Assembly (NCBI GenBank): GCA_036382905.1
Contig: DASVPL010000197.1
Coordinates: 1 to 17,992 of the forward strand
Length of the DNA stretch: 17,992 nucleotides
Source of the DNA: AC-37 sp036382905
Lineage (GTDB): Bacteria; Actinomycetota; Thermoleophilia; Solirubrobacterales; Thermoleophilaceae
Reading direction: 5' to 3'
In this document: positions 1 through 5,971 of the stretch, in pieces
Layout of the letters: each line of letters starts with the position of its first letter
Numbering within the stretch: position 1 is the first letter of the stretch
Translations under genes and position numbers: made by a program
Notes under the pieces: generated by a model
Told to the model about the DNA's origin: nothing
What the model saw: the letters and a program-made list of their open reading frames with translations, nothing else
The model's database searches: none

Positions 1-329
1 TCCACCCCGAGCCCGCGCGCGTCGCCCTGATAGGCCAGGGAAGAGTCGAGGAAGCGGTCCGACACCACCACTCGGTCCGCCTGGAGAGCCGGGCGGATCA
101 CGTCGGCCACGAGCTGCGCCCGCGCGGCGGCGAACAGCAGCGTCTCCGCCCGCGCGTCCAGCGGAATCGATCCCTTCAGGACCTCGCGCACGCGCTCGCC
201 GAGCTCGGTCCCGCCCGGCTCACGGACGGCCAGCGCGCGCTCGGCGCCGAGCGCCGCGACCAGCATCCGGGCCTGCGTCGGCTTGCCGGAGCGGTCGATT
301 CCCTCGAACGTGACGAACAGACCGGGCAC
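1..329 (-). CDS. tmk: Thymidylate kinase (dTMP kinase), N-terminal part; gene runs off the left edge
   Basis: Tmk phosphorylates dTMP to dTDP with ATP in the cytoplasm, in dTTP synthesis. Read on the minus strand from GTG at 329, the 109 visible residues start MPGLFVTFEGIDRSGKPTQ. They carry the family P-loop (residues 10-18), an REPGGT motif and the DRF-x-x-SS-x-AYQG segment that corresponds to the usual DRY/DRF substrate loop. The C-terminal half, including the lid region, lies beyond position 1. The oddity is residue 17: the Walker A Ser/Thr that follows Lys16 is Pro (codon at 279-281). No Shine-Dalgarno sequence is visible. Instead TATCTT (minus strand, 341-336) ends 6 nt before the GTG, which suggests a leaderless mRNA. 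The gene diverges from the epimerase gene across a 57-bp gap. Family assignment is firm; whether the Pro is real or a sequencing error is open. Confidence 0.9.
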   Translation of the reverse strand, partial: MPGLFVTFEGIDRSGKPTQARMLVAALGAERALAVREPGGTELGERVREVLKGSIPLDARAETLLFAAARAQLVADVIRPALQADRVVVSDRFLDSSLAYQGDARGLGV

Positions 330-335
330 GCGCCG

Positions 336-341
336 AAGATA
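336..341 (-). promoter_or_regulatory. Candidate -10 box for tmk (leaderless)
   Basis: On the minus strand TATCTT lies 6 nt before the GTG start of tmk, which is the spacing at which transcription would begin at the start codon itself. No convincing -35 is visible. Confidence 0.45.
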
Positions 342-373
342 CCCGCCGTGCAGGCGTCTGCCGCCCGGCGGCG

Positions 374-379
374 TAGATT
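374..379 (+). promoter_or_regulatory. Candidate -10 box for the epimerase gene (leaderless)
   Basis: TAGATT is followed by 7 nt and then GTG at 387. The box supports GTG 387 over the in-frame GTG at 348, because the 348 start would put this hexamer inside the coding region. Confidence 0.45.
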
Positions 380-386
380 GCAGGCG

Positions 387-1313
387 GTGCGTGCCCTAGT
401 GACAGGCGGAGCCGGCTTCATCGGCTCGAACGTGGTGGACGGCCTCCTCGCCCAGGGCGACGAGGTCACCGTCGTCGATGACCTCTCCACCGGCAAGCGC
501 GAGAACCTCGGGCAGGCGCTCGGGAACGGCGCCCAGCTGGTCGAGGCCGACATCCGCGACGCCGAGGCGCTGAAGGACATATTCGCGCAGGCGAGGCCCG
601 AGGTGGTCTTCCACCTCGCCGCGCAGATAGACGTGCGCAAGTCCGCCGACGACCCGGCCTTCGACGCGCGCGTGAACGTCGAGGGCACCATCAACGTGCT
701 TCAGGCGGCCCGCGCGTCCGGCGCCCGCCGCCTCGTCAACACGAGCACCGGCGGCGCGATCTACGGCGAGGCGCAGGTGATCCCCGCGCCCGAGTCTCAC
801 CCGAACGCGCCCGAGGCGCCCTATGGCCAGTCGAAGCACGCCGCCGAGGGCTACTGCGAGCTGTTCCGCCGGCTCTTCGGCCTGAGCACGGTGTCGCTGC
901 GCTACGGCAACGTCTACGGCCCGCGCCAGGACCCGCTCGGCGAGGCCGGCGTGGTCGCGATCTTCTGCGGCAAGATCCGCTCCGGCGAGCGCCCGGTCGT
1001 CTTCGGCGACGGCCTTCAGACGCGCGACTACGTGCACGTGAGCGACGTCGTCGCGGCGAACCTGACGGCGGCTGGCAGCGACTCCTACGGCCCGATCAAC
1101 ATCGGCACGGGGGTCGAGGCGAGCGTGCTCGACCTGGTCGAGGCCCTGGCCCCGCACGCGAGCTCCGACTTCACGCCCGACCACCAGCCCGAGCGACCGG
1201 GTGAGGTGCGCCACATCGCCCTCGACGCCTCGCGCGCCCGCGCTGAGCTCGGCTGGGAGCCGCGGATGGCGCTCACCGAGGGCATCGAGCAGACGCTCGC
1301 GAGCGTCGGCTAG
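387..1313 (+). CDS. NAD-dependent epimerase/dehydratase, UDP-glucose 4-epimerase-like
   Basis: This is an extended short-chain dehydrogenase (308 aa) of the GalE-like group, which interconverts or modifies nucleotide sugars for cell-envelope polymers. The N-terminal Rossmann motif is TGGAGFIGS (Gly7, Gly10, Gly13), followed by the acidic VVDDLSTG segment that binds the NAD ribose. HLAAQIDVRKS, the STGGAIYGE segment with the catalytic Ser/Thr, the YGQSK catalytic pair (Tyr146, Lys150) and RYGNVYGPRQDP all appear in family order. Length is normal for the family. I chose GTG 387, giving MRALVTGGAG, over GTG 348, which adds 13 Arg-rich residues the family does not have. The exact sugar substrate (glucose/galactose, GlcNAc or uronic acid) cannot be read from the sequence, so I give no symbol. 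The gene is divergent from tmk and probably transcribed alone. Confidence 0.9.
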   Translation: MRALVTGGAGFIGSNVVDGLLAQGDEVTVVDDLSTGKRENLGQALGNGAQLVEADIRDAEALKDIFAQARPEVVFHLAAQIDVRKSADDPAFDARVNVEGTINVLQAARASGARRLVNTSTGGAIYGEAQVIPAPESHPNAPEAPYGQSKHAAEGYCELFRRLFGLSTVSLRYGNVYGPRQDPLGEAGVVAIFCGKIRSGERPVVFGDGLQTRDYVHVSDVVAANLTAAGSDSYGPINIGTGVEASVLDLVEALAPHASSDFTPDHQPERPGEVRHIALDASRARAELGWEPRMALTEGIEQTLASVG

Positions 1314-1330
1314 CGCAACGCCCCGGCCGA

Positions 1331-1336
1331 TAGCGT
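1331..1336 (+). promoter_or_regulatory. Candidate -10 box for the 57-aa membrane protein
   Basis: TAGCGT ends 9 nt before GTG 1346. Its first three bases are also the in-frame stop that bounds the small reading frame upstream, so no longer N-terminus is possible. Confidence 0.35.
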
Positions 1337-1345
1337 GTTCGGGCG

Positions 1346-1519
1346 GTGGTGACGGCGGCGATCATCTGCGCGGCGGTTGGGCTGGTCCTGCTGGGGCTCG
1401 GCGTGGCCTGGCTCAGCGGCGCGATCGGGGGGTCCGGCGAGGGCGCCGCGACCGACTGGCGCGAGCGCACCGCGGACACCGCGGCTGACTTCCGCGACTG
1501 GCTGCGCACCGGTCGCTGA
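1346..1519 (+). CDS. Small single-span membrane protein (57 aa), hypothetical
   Basis: A short frame opens with two consecutive GTG codons (1346 and 1349) and ends at TGA 1517-1519. The product begins VVTAAIICAAVGLVLLGLGV, a clean hydrophobic helix of about 20 residues. A Gly/Ser turn follows, then a charged, probably amphipathic tail (TDWRERTADTAADFRDWLRTGR, written here as two parts: TDWRERTADT then AADFRDWLRTGR). The hydrophobic helix followed by a polar tail, the GTG start and the upstream TAGCGT box are what support it; there is no homology I recognise. It lies 32 nt after the epimerase stop in the same direction, so it could be co-transcribed or have its own promoter. Function unknown. 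The alternative is that it is a chance frame in GC-rich DNA. Confidence 0.5.
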   Translation: MVTAAIICAAVGLVLLGLGVAWLSGAIGGSGEGAATDWRERTADTAADFRDWLRTGR

Positions 1520-1525
1520 AGCGCT

Positions 1526-1540
1526 CGCCGCCGGGCGGCG
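1526..1540 (+). terminator. Short GC hairpin after the 57-aa membrane protein
   Basis: CGCCGC (1526-1531), loop CGG, GCGGCG (1535-1540) form a 6-bp stem 6 nt after the stop. The run of T that follows (1561-1565) is too far for a classical intrinsic terminator, so this is a weak call. Confidence 0.3.
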
Positions 1541-1598
1541 GATCTTCCCGCTCGTTGCGGTTTTTCGGCGGCCAAACCGGCTGCAAATCTCTAGAAAG
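1541..1598 (+). repeat. Direct repeat copy 1 (58 bp, diverged)
   Basis: The segment starts GATCTTCCCGCTCGTTGCG and ends with CTAGAAAG. It aligns without gaps to 2202-2259, with 44 of 58 positions identical by hand count. The strongest blocks are the first 20 bases and the CTGC-AAT-CTAGAA end. It contains an internal CGGTTT/AAACCG inverted repeat (1558-1563 and 1574-1579). No gene is visible in 1520-1755; the rest of that gap holds the hairpins listed below. Confidence 0.7.
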
Positions 1599-1610
1599 CA
1601 GCTCGTGAAA

Positions 1611-1687
1611 ACCCGGATTTCGGGTAGCGATTTCCGTCCGACCCCCTGAGCAACATGCTGATGTGGCCACTTTCCGTGGCCCCTGAG
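1611..1687 (+). promoter_or_regulatory. Structured leader or operator region upstream of the 67-aa gene
   Basis: Three elements sit 70-145 bp before the small gene. ACCCG-GATTT-CGGGT is a small hairpin (1611-1625). An exact CCCCTGAG octamer is repeated at 1643-1650 and 1680-1687, 37 nt apart, with GCTG nearby each time. Between them lies GGCCAC-TTTCC-GTGGCC (1665-1681), a perfect 6-bp stem. They could be a protein-binding site or part of a folded 5' leader; I do not recognise a known riboswitch. Confidence 0.35.
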
Positions 1688-1755
1688 TGCTGCGCCGTAA
1701 GTCGAAGGTCCGGCGGCTCGGGAACAGAGCTATGTAGTGAAAGGAAGGAGCGACC

Positions 1756-1959
1756 ATGCTGGCGCTCCTGAGACAGGCACCGGGCGAAGAGGCTTTGGTG
1801 TCTGGAAGGTTCGCCCTAGTGGATCACTACGGGGTGCCACTGTGCCTCACTGTGGCGGTCGAAAAGGGTGAACGACTGCCGTACGCGGCAGCGACTGAAG
1901 ACGGCCCGACGTGGTTCCTCTTGGTCGATGTGTTCGCCAAGCAGACCCAAGCGGCCTAG
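1756..1959 (+). CDS. Small conserved-looking hypothetical protein (67 aa)
   Basis: ATG 1756 is preceded by one of the strongest ribosome binding sites in the window, AAAGGAAGGAG ending 5 nt upstream, so the start is secure. The product has no membrane segment or signal peptide. Its core reads SGRFALVDHYGVP, then VAVEKGERLPYAA, then TWFLLVDVF. That is alternating hydrophobic and polar residues, as in a small beta-rich domain, and the pattern SG-x-[FY]-x-x-VD-x-x-G, V-x-KGE-x-LP, LVD reminds me of short uncharacterised bacterial proteins; this resemblance is weak and from memory. The gene is isolated: a long terminator follows directly (1967-2024), and two 58-bp direct repeats flank gene and terminator. 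Codon use is less G/C-biased than in neighbouring genes, which hints at acquisition. Function unknown. Confidence 0.7.
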   Translation: MLALLRQAPGEEALVSGRFALVDHYGVPLCLTVAVEKGERLPYAAATEDGPTWFLLVDVFAKQTQAA

Positions 1960-1966
1960 CAGTGTG

Positions 1967-2024
1967 CGGGTGTCGTTGCGACTTGAGCCCTCGAAAGCAG
2001 AGTCGCGGCGGCACCCGTCCTTTT
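1967..2024 (+). terminator. Long wobble-paired intrinsic terminator of the 67-aa gene
   Basis: Bases 1967-1983 pair with 2001-2017 in an unbroken 17-bp stem, using three T-G wobbles (1973/2011, 1976/2008, 1977/2007). The loop is 17 nt, and TCCTTTT follows immediately. It starts 7 nt after the stop codon. The wobbles are valid only in RNA made from the plus strand, so the structure terminates rightward transcription. Confidence 0.7.
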
Positions 2025-2389
2025 GGGGAGCGGGGGGAACACTAAGAGGCTTCTGCCCGCGAGCGTGCATCCCTGGTTGCTGTTGCCGATCTGGCCCTGC
2101 CAAGACCTCTTGATAGTGCTTCCCATGCCGGACAGAACACTTTTCCCGGACGTTGCGGGGAGTAACGACGACCCGCTCCGCCCTGCCAATCGGTTGATGC
2201 CGATCTTCCCGCTTGTTGCGACTTTCGCCCGGTCAAAGCTGCTGCTAATCCCTAGAATTCGTTGACGTCACCGTTACTGACTTTTTTCTCTCGCAGGCCG
2301 CTTTTCCGACCGACGCCATTGGCAGCATGTCCTTCCCCTCCGCGCAACCGGCGCGGCCCGGGAAGACCGCCAATACGTAGGGAGAAGAG
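2025..2389. other. Gene-free, relatively AT-rich region upstream of nrdJ
   Basis: I find no credible gene here. It contains the second direct repeat (2202-2259), the short hairpin ATCGG-TTGATG-CCGAT just before it, a TTGACG hexamer at 2262-2267 that could serve as a -35 but lacks a matching -10, a T-run (TTTTTT, about 2281-2287) and the nrdJ ribosome binding site. I looked for the B12 box and core of a cobalamin riboswitch and for paired NrdR boxes, and saw neither. Confidence 0.5.
2202..2259 (+). repeat. Direct repeat copy 2 (58 bp, diverged)
   Basis: Starts GATCTTCCCGCTTGTTGCG and ends CTAGAATT; partner of 1541-1598 in the same orientation, start-to-start distance 661 bp. The two copies bracket the 67-aa gene and its terminator. 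In one shared frame both copies would read IFPLVA-x-F, so a decayed coding segment is also possible. Confidence 0.7.
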
Positions 2390-5269
2390 ATGCCCCAGTC
2401 GCCCAGCTCAGCCGCCGACATCACCGCCCGCCGCACCGGTCAGGGTGTGATGGTCGAGCGTCGCTACACGGAGCCGGGCGTGCATCCCTTCGAGCAGATC
2501 GAGTGGGAGATCCGCGACGCCGTCATCGGGAACCCGGAGAAGCCCGCCTTCGAGCAGCTCGGGGTCGAGTTCCCGAAGAGCTGGTCGCAGAACGCGACCA
2601 ACATCGTCGCGCAGAAGTACTTCCGCGGGCGCCTCGGGTCGGACGAGCGCGAGAGCTCGGTCAAGCAGATGATCGGCCGCGTCGCGGGCACGATCGCCGG
2701 CTGGGGCCGCGAGCTCGGCTACTTCGCGACCGACGAGGACGGCGACGCGTTCGAGGCTGAGCTCACCTACATCCTTCTCCACCAGCAGGCGGCGTTCAAC
2801 TCGCCGGTCTGGTTCAACGTCGGATTCGAGGAGAAGCCGCAGTGCTCGGCCTGCTTCATCCTCAGCGTCGAGGACACGATGGAGTCGATCCTCGGCTGGA
2901 ACACCAAGGAGGGCATGATCTTCCGCGGCGGCTCCGGCTCCGGGATCAACCTCTCGAACATCCGCTCGTCGAAGGAGTACCTCTCGAAGGGTGGCCTCGC
3001 CAGCGGGCCCGTCTCGTTCATGCGGGGCGCGGACTCCTGGGCCGGCACGATCAAGTCGGGCGGCAAGACGCGTCGCGCGGCCAAGATGGTCGTGCTCGAC
3101 ATCGACCACCCGGACATCGTCGACTTCATCTGGTGCAAGGCGTCCGAGGAGGAGAAGGCCGCCGCGCTGCGCGACGCCGGCTTCGACATGTCGATCGACG
3201 GCGAGGGCTTCACCTCGATCCAGTACCAGAACGCCAACAACTCGGTCCGGGTCACCGACGAGTTCATGCACGCCGTCGAGGCGGGCTCCGACTGGCACAC
3301 CATCGCGCGCGTGAGCCGCGAGCCGGTCGACACCTACGACGCGCGCGACCTGATGCGCCAGATCGCCGACGCCGCGTGGCGCTGCGCCGATCCCGGCGTC
3401 CAGTACGACACCACGATCAACGACTGGCACACCTGCCCGGCCAGCGGGCGGATCAACGCGTCGAACCCGTGCTCGGAGTACATGCACGTGGACGACTCGG
3501 CCTGCAACCTCGCGTCTATCAACCTCATGAAGTTCCGCCGCCCCGACGGCAGCTTCGACGCGTCGGCCTTCGAGCACGTCGTCGACGTGATGATCCTCGC
3601 GCAGGAGATCGTCGTCGGGCCGTCGAGCTACCCGACCGAGGGCATCGGCGAGAACGCCCGCGCATTCCGCCAGCTCGGCCTCGGCTACGCCAACCTCGGC
3701 GCGCTGCTGATGGCCGACGGGCTCCCGTACGACTCCGACGAGGGACGCTCCTACGCCGCCGCGATCACCGCGCTGATGACCGGGCGCGCCTACCGCAAGT
3801 CGGCCGAGGTGGCCGGCGCGATCGGGCCGTACGAGCGCTACCCCGAGAACCGCGAGGCGCACAACCACGTGATGGAGAAGCACCGCGCGGCGTCGTACGA
3901 GCTCTCCGACACCGAGTGCCGCGACGCGGAGCTGCTCGCCGCGGCGCGCCGCTCCTGGGACGAGGCTGTGGCGCTCGGGCTCATGCACGGCTACCGCAAC
4001 GCGCAGGCCACCGTGCTCGCGCCCACCGGCACGATCTCGTTCCTCATGGACTGCGACACGACCGGCGTCGAGCCGGACTTCTCGCTCGTGAAGTTCAAGG
4101 AGCTGGTCGGCGGCGGTCAGATGACGATCGTCAACAAGACGGTCCCGCTGGCGCTCGAGCGACTCGGGTACGGCGAGGCCGAGGTCGACCAGATTGGCGC
4201 GTGGATCCAGGAGCACGGCACGATCCTCGGTGCCCCCGGCCTCAAGGACGAGCACCTGCCGGTGTTCGACGTGGCCGTCGGACAGCGCGCGATCTCGCAC
4301 ATGGGCCACATCCAGATGATGGGCGCGGTGCAGCCGTTCATCTCGGGCGCGATCTCGAAGACGGTGAACATGCCGGCCGAGACCACGGTCGAGGACATCG
4401 CCGATGCGTACGTGCAGGCGTGGAAGCTCGGCGTGAAGGCGCTGGCGATCTACCGCGACGGGTCGAAGACGGCGCAGGCGCTGCGCACGGACGCGCACAA
4501 GGGCAAGGACGCACCCGCGACCGCCGAGGTGGTCGAGGAGACCCCGCGGCCAGCCCGGCGCAAGATGCCGAAGGAGCGGCAGTCGCTCACGCACAAGTTC
4601 TCGATCGCCGGCCACGAGGGCTACATCACGGCGGGCATGTACGAGGACGGGACGGTCGGCGAGATCTTCCTCACCGACATCGGCAAGGAGGGCTCGACGC
4701 TGCGCGGCATGATGAACGCGTTCGCGACCTCGGTCTCGATCTCGCTCCAGTACGGCGTGCCGCTCGAGACGCTCGTGCGCAAGTTCAGCTACATGCGCTT
4801 CGACCCGGAGGGCGCGACCGGCAACCCGGAGATCCCGTTCGCCAAGTCGATGCCCGACTACATCATGCGCTGGCTCGCGTCGCGGTTCCTCGACGTCGAC
4901 TGCCAGGAGGAGCTCGGGATCATGACCCACGAGGTCCGCGCGCGGAAGGCGGCGCAGGAAGCCCTGATGCGCGGGGACACGGCGGCGCCAGTGGTAGAGG
5001 TCGAGCCGACGAACAGCGGCGGCAACGGGTCGGGCAACGGGCACGCGAACGGCGGGACCAACGGCGGCAACGGCTCGCCGAAGGCGTCGGCCGGCAACGG
5101 CGGCACGAAGCCCGCTGCCGCGGCGTTCACGGACGAGCCGCCGGTCATCCCCGCGCGGCTACAGGGCCTGGACCTCGGCCCGGCCTGCGGCCAGTGCGGC
5201 GGGATGATGCAGCGGACGGGCAGTTGCTACACCTGCTCGTCCTGCGGCAACAACACCGGCTGCGGATAA
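2390..5269 (+). CDS. nrdJ: Adenosylcobalamin-dependent (class II) ribonucleoside-diphosphate reductase
   Basis: NrdJ reduces ribonucleotides to deoxyribonucleotides using a thiyl radical made from adenosylcobalamin, so it needs no oxygen and no second radical subunit. The 959-aa chain has the NPCSEY active-site loop (Asn359, thiyl Cys361, Glu363), a partner Cys372 exactly 11 residues on, as in the family, and the N-terminal redox cysteines in CSACF (Cys152, Cys155). A second domain (about 724-833) carries the thioredoxin-independent-looking TSCPD-type region. Then comes a Gly/Asn-rich linker (about 872-913) and a C-terminal Cys cluster (933, 936, 946, 949, 952, 958), which in this family relays electrons to the active site. 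ATG 2390 follows GGAG with 5-nt spacing. The gene stands alone and ends before a strong terminator. Identity is certain. Confidence 0.97.
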   Translation: MPQSPSSAADITARRTGQGVMVERRYTEPGVHPFEQIEWEIRDAVIGNPEKPAFEQLGVEFPKSWSQNATNIVAQKYFRGRLGSDERESSVKQMIGRVAGTIAGWGRELGYFATDEDGDAFEAELTYILLHQQAAFNSPVWFNVGFEEKPQCSACFILSVEDTMESILGWNTKEGMIFRGGSGSGINLSNIRSSKEYLSKGGLASGPVSFMRGADSWAGTIKSGGKTRRAAKMVVLDIDHPDIVDFIWCKASEEEKAAALRDAGFDMSIDGEGFTSIQYQNANNSVRVTDEFMHAVEAGSDWHTIARVSREPVDTYDARDLMRQIADAAWRCADPGVQYDTTINDWHTCPASGRINASNPCSEYMHVDDSACNLASINLMKFRRPDGSFDASAFEHVVDVMILAQEIVVGPSSYPTEGIGENARAFRQLGLGYANLGALLMADGLPYDSDEGRSYAAAITALMTGRAYRKSAEVAGAIGPYERYPENREAHNHVMEKHRAASYELSDTECRDAELLAAARRSWDEAVALGLMHGYRNAQATVLAPTGTISFLMDCDTTGVEPDFSLVKFKELVGGGQMTIVNKTVPLALERLGYGEAEVDQIGAWIQEHGTILGAPGLKDEHLPVFDVAVGQRAISHMGHIQMMGAVQPFISGAISKTVNMPAETTVEDIADAYVQAWKLGVKALAIYRDGSKTAQALRTDAHKGKDAPATAEVVEETPRPARRKMPKERQSLTHKFSIAGHEGYITAGMYEDGTVGEIFLTDIGKEGSTLRGMMNAFATSVSISLQYGVPLETLVRKFSYMRFDPEGATGNPEIPFAKSMPDYIMRWLASRFLDVDCQEELGIMTHEVRARKAAQEALMRGDTAAPVVEVEPTNSGGNGSGNGHANGGTNGGNGSPKASAGNGGTKPAAAAFTDEPPVIPARLQGLDLGPACGQCGGMMQRTGSCYTCSSCGNNTGCG

Positions 5270-5305
5270 CCGGCGGGCTGCAAACCTTCGCTCTCCGGCG
5301 TCCTC

Positions 5306-5339
5306 GGGTCTCGCCGTGCTAGTCGCACGGCTTCGACCC
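5306..5339 (+). other. Two-tier hairpin in the nrdJ 3' untranslated region
   Basis: GGGTC (5306-5310) pairs with GACCC (5335-5339). Inside, a perfect 7-bp stem GCCGTGC (5313-5319)/GCACGGC (5325-5331) closes a TAGTC loop. There is no T-run after it, so it is not itself an intrinsic terminator. It could protect the mRNA 3' end or mark a small RNA. Confidence 0.45.
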
Positions 5340-5400
5340 TGCGTCCTTGGATAGCTCGGTTTTCGCACCGGTTACCGCGCCGTGCCAGCTCGGTGCCACC

Positions 5401-5433
5401 AACGGGCCGCCTGAGGGCGGCCCGTTGCTTTTT
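5401..5433 (+). terminator. Intrinsic terminator after nrdJ
   Basis: AACGGGCCGCC (5401-5411) and GGCGGCCCGTT (5416-5426) form a perfect 11-bp stem with a TGAG loop, followed by GCTTTTT. It is the clearest terminator in the window, 131 nt after the nrdJ stop. Confidence 0.9.
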
Positions 5434-5459
5434 CTGGCTTTTGCACACAGGGTGTGCGC

Positions 5460-5897
5460 ATGAACTGGATCGTGATCGGGGTCGTGCTCCTGCTGGCGGC
5501 GCTGTTCGAGGTATGGGTCGAGCTGATCGCGCAGAACCATCCGTGGCGGGTCGCGATCGTCGGCGGGGTCGTGTTCCTCCTCGTCGGGGCGATCCTGTTC
5601 CTCTGGCCGAGCGGACCGCTGATCACACTCACGTTGCTGCTCGCCGGCGCCTGGGCCTGGGCGCTCGTCGCGGGACTCGACGCCCGCGACCACGAGCTGG
5701 GTTACTACTGCCGCTACGGCGCGCAGACCCAGACCGAGCTCGACCGCTGCATGTCGAGCATCAACACCGACGAGATCGAGGAGCTCGACACGCCGGCGGC
5801 GCGCTTCGCGGTCGGCGTAAGGACCGAGTGCGGGCCCGGCTCCGGCCGCTTCTGCCGCGAGGCCGCGAAGGACGCCGCGATCGAGTACGGCGGCTGA
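5460..5897 (+). CDS. Three-span membrane protein with a four-Cys C-terminal domain, hypothetical
   Basis: The 145-aa product has three hydrophobic helices (about residues 3-20, 31-48 and 52-72) joined by short loops, then a polar C-terminal half. That half has four cysteines (84, 97, 124, 132), suitable for two disulfides if it faces outside, which is inference. I chose ATG 5460 because AGGG (5449-5452) lies 7 nt upstream; an in-frame GTG at 5454 would add two residues and place the start too close to that site. The gene begins just after the nrdJ terminator, so it is a separate unit. Its stop codon lies in the loop of a hairpin (5887-5904). I recognise no family; transport, sensing or envelope roles cannot be told apart. 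Confidence 0.75.
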   Translation: MNWIVIGVVLLLAALFEVWVELIAQNHPWRVAIVGGVVFLLVGAILFLWPSGPLITLTLLLAGAWAWALVAGLDARDHELGYYCRYGAQTQTELDRCMSSINTDEIEELDTPAARFAVGVRTECGPGSGRFCREAAKDAAIEYGG

Positions 5898-5904
5898 CCG
5901 CCGT
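5887..5904 (+). terminator. Hairpin over the stop codon of the membrane protein gene
   Basis: ACGGCGG (5887-5893) and CCGCCGT (5898-5904) form a perfect 7-bp stem whose CTGA loop contains the TGA stop. The 3' arm sequence ACCGCCGTG recurs at 5923-5931 and could pair instead. There is no T-run, so termination is a guess. Confidence 0.35.
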
Positions 5905-5958
5905 GAGGAGCCCGCGGCGCTAACCGCCGTGGGCGCCGGGCCGCAAGCCCCCGCCACG

Positions 5959-5964
5959 TAGGCT
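5959..5964 (+). promoter_or_regulatory. Candidate -10 box for the cyclase-family gene (leaderless)
   Basis: TAGGCT is followed by 7 nt and GTG 5972. No Shine-Dalgarno sequence is present in between (CCCCCTC), so translation of a leaderless mRNA is the simplest reading. Confidence 0.45.
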
Positions 5965-5971
5965 CCCCCTC

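Noticed and set aside
2023..2265. 80-codon plus-strand frame between the terminator and nrdJ
   Set aside because: It begins inside the terminator, has no ribosome binding site and its tail is simply the translated direct repeat.
1960..2389. Cobalamin riboswitch or NrdR operator upstream of nrdJ
   Set aside because: No B12 box, no conserved riboswitch core and no pair of NrdR-like boxes could be found by eye; a GCCACTGT string at about 1835 is inside the 67-aa gene and lacks the rest of the core.
2408..5044. 878-codon open frame on the minus strand over nrdJ
   Set aside because: It lies antisense to a certain gene, has low-complexity Arg/Asp/Val-rich content and arises from G/C-ended codons on the other strand.
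5306..5345. tRNA-like fold after nrdJ
   Set aside because: The inner stem can be drawn with a 7-nt loop, but there is no matching acceptor stem, D arm or T-arm consensus.
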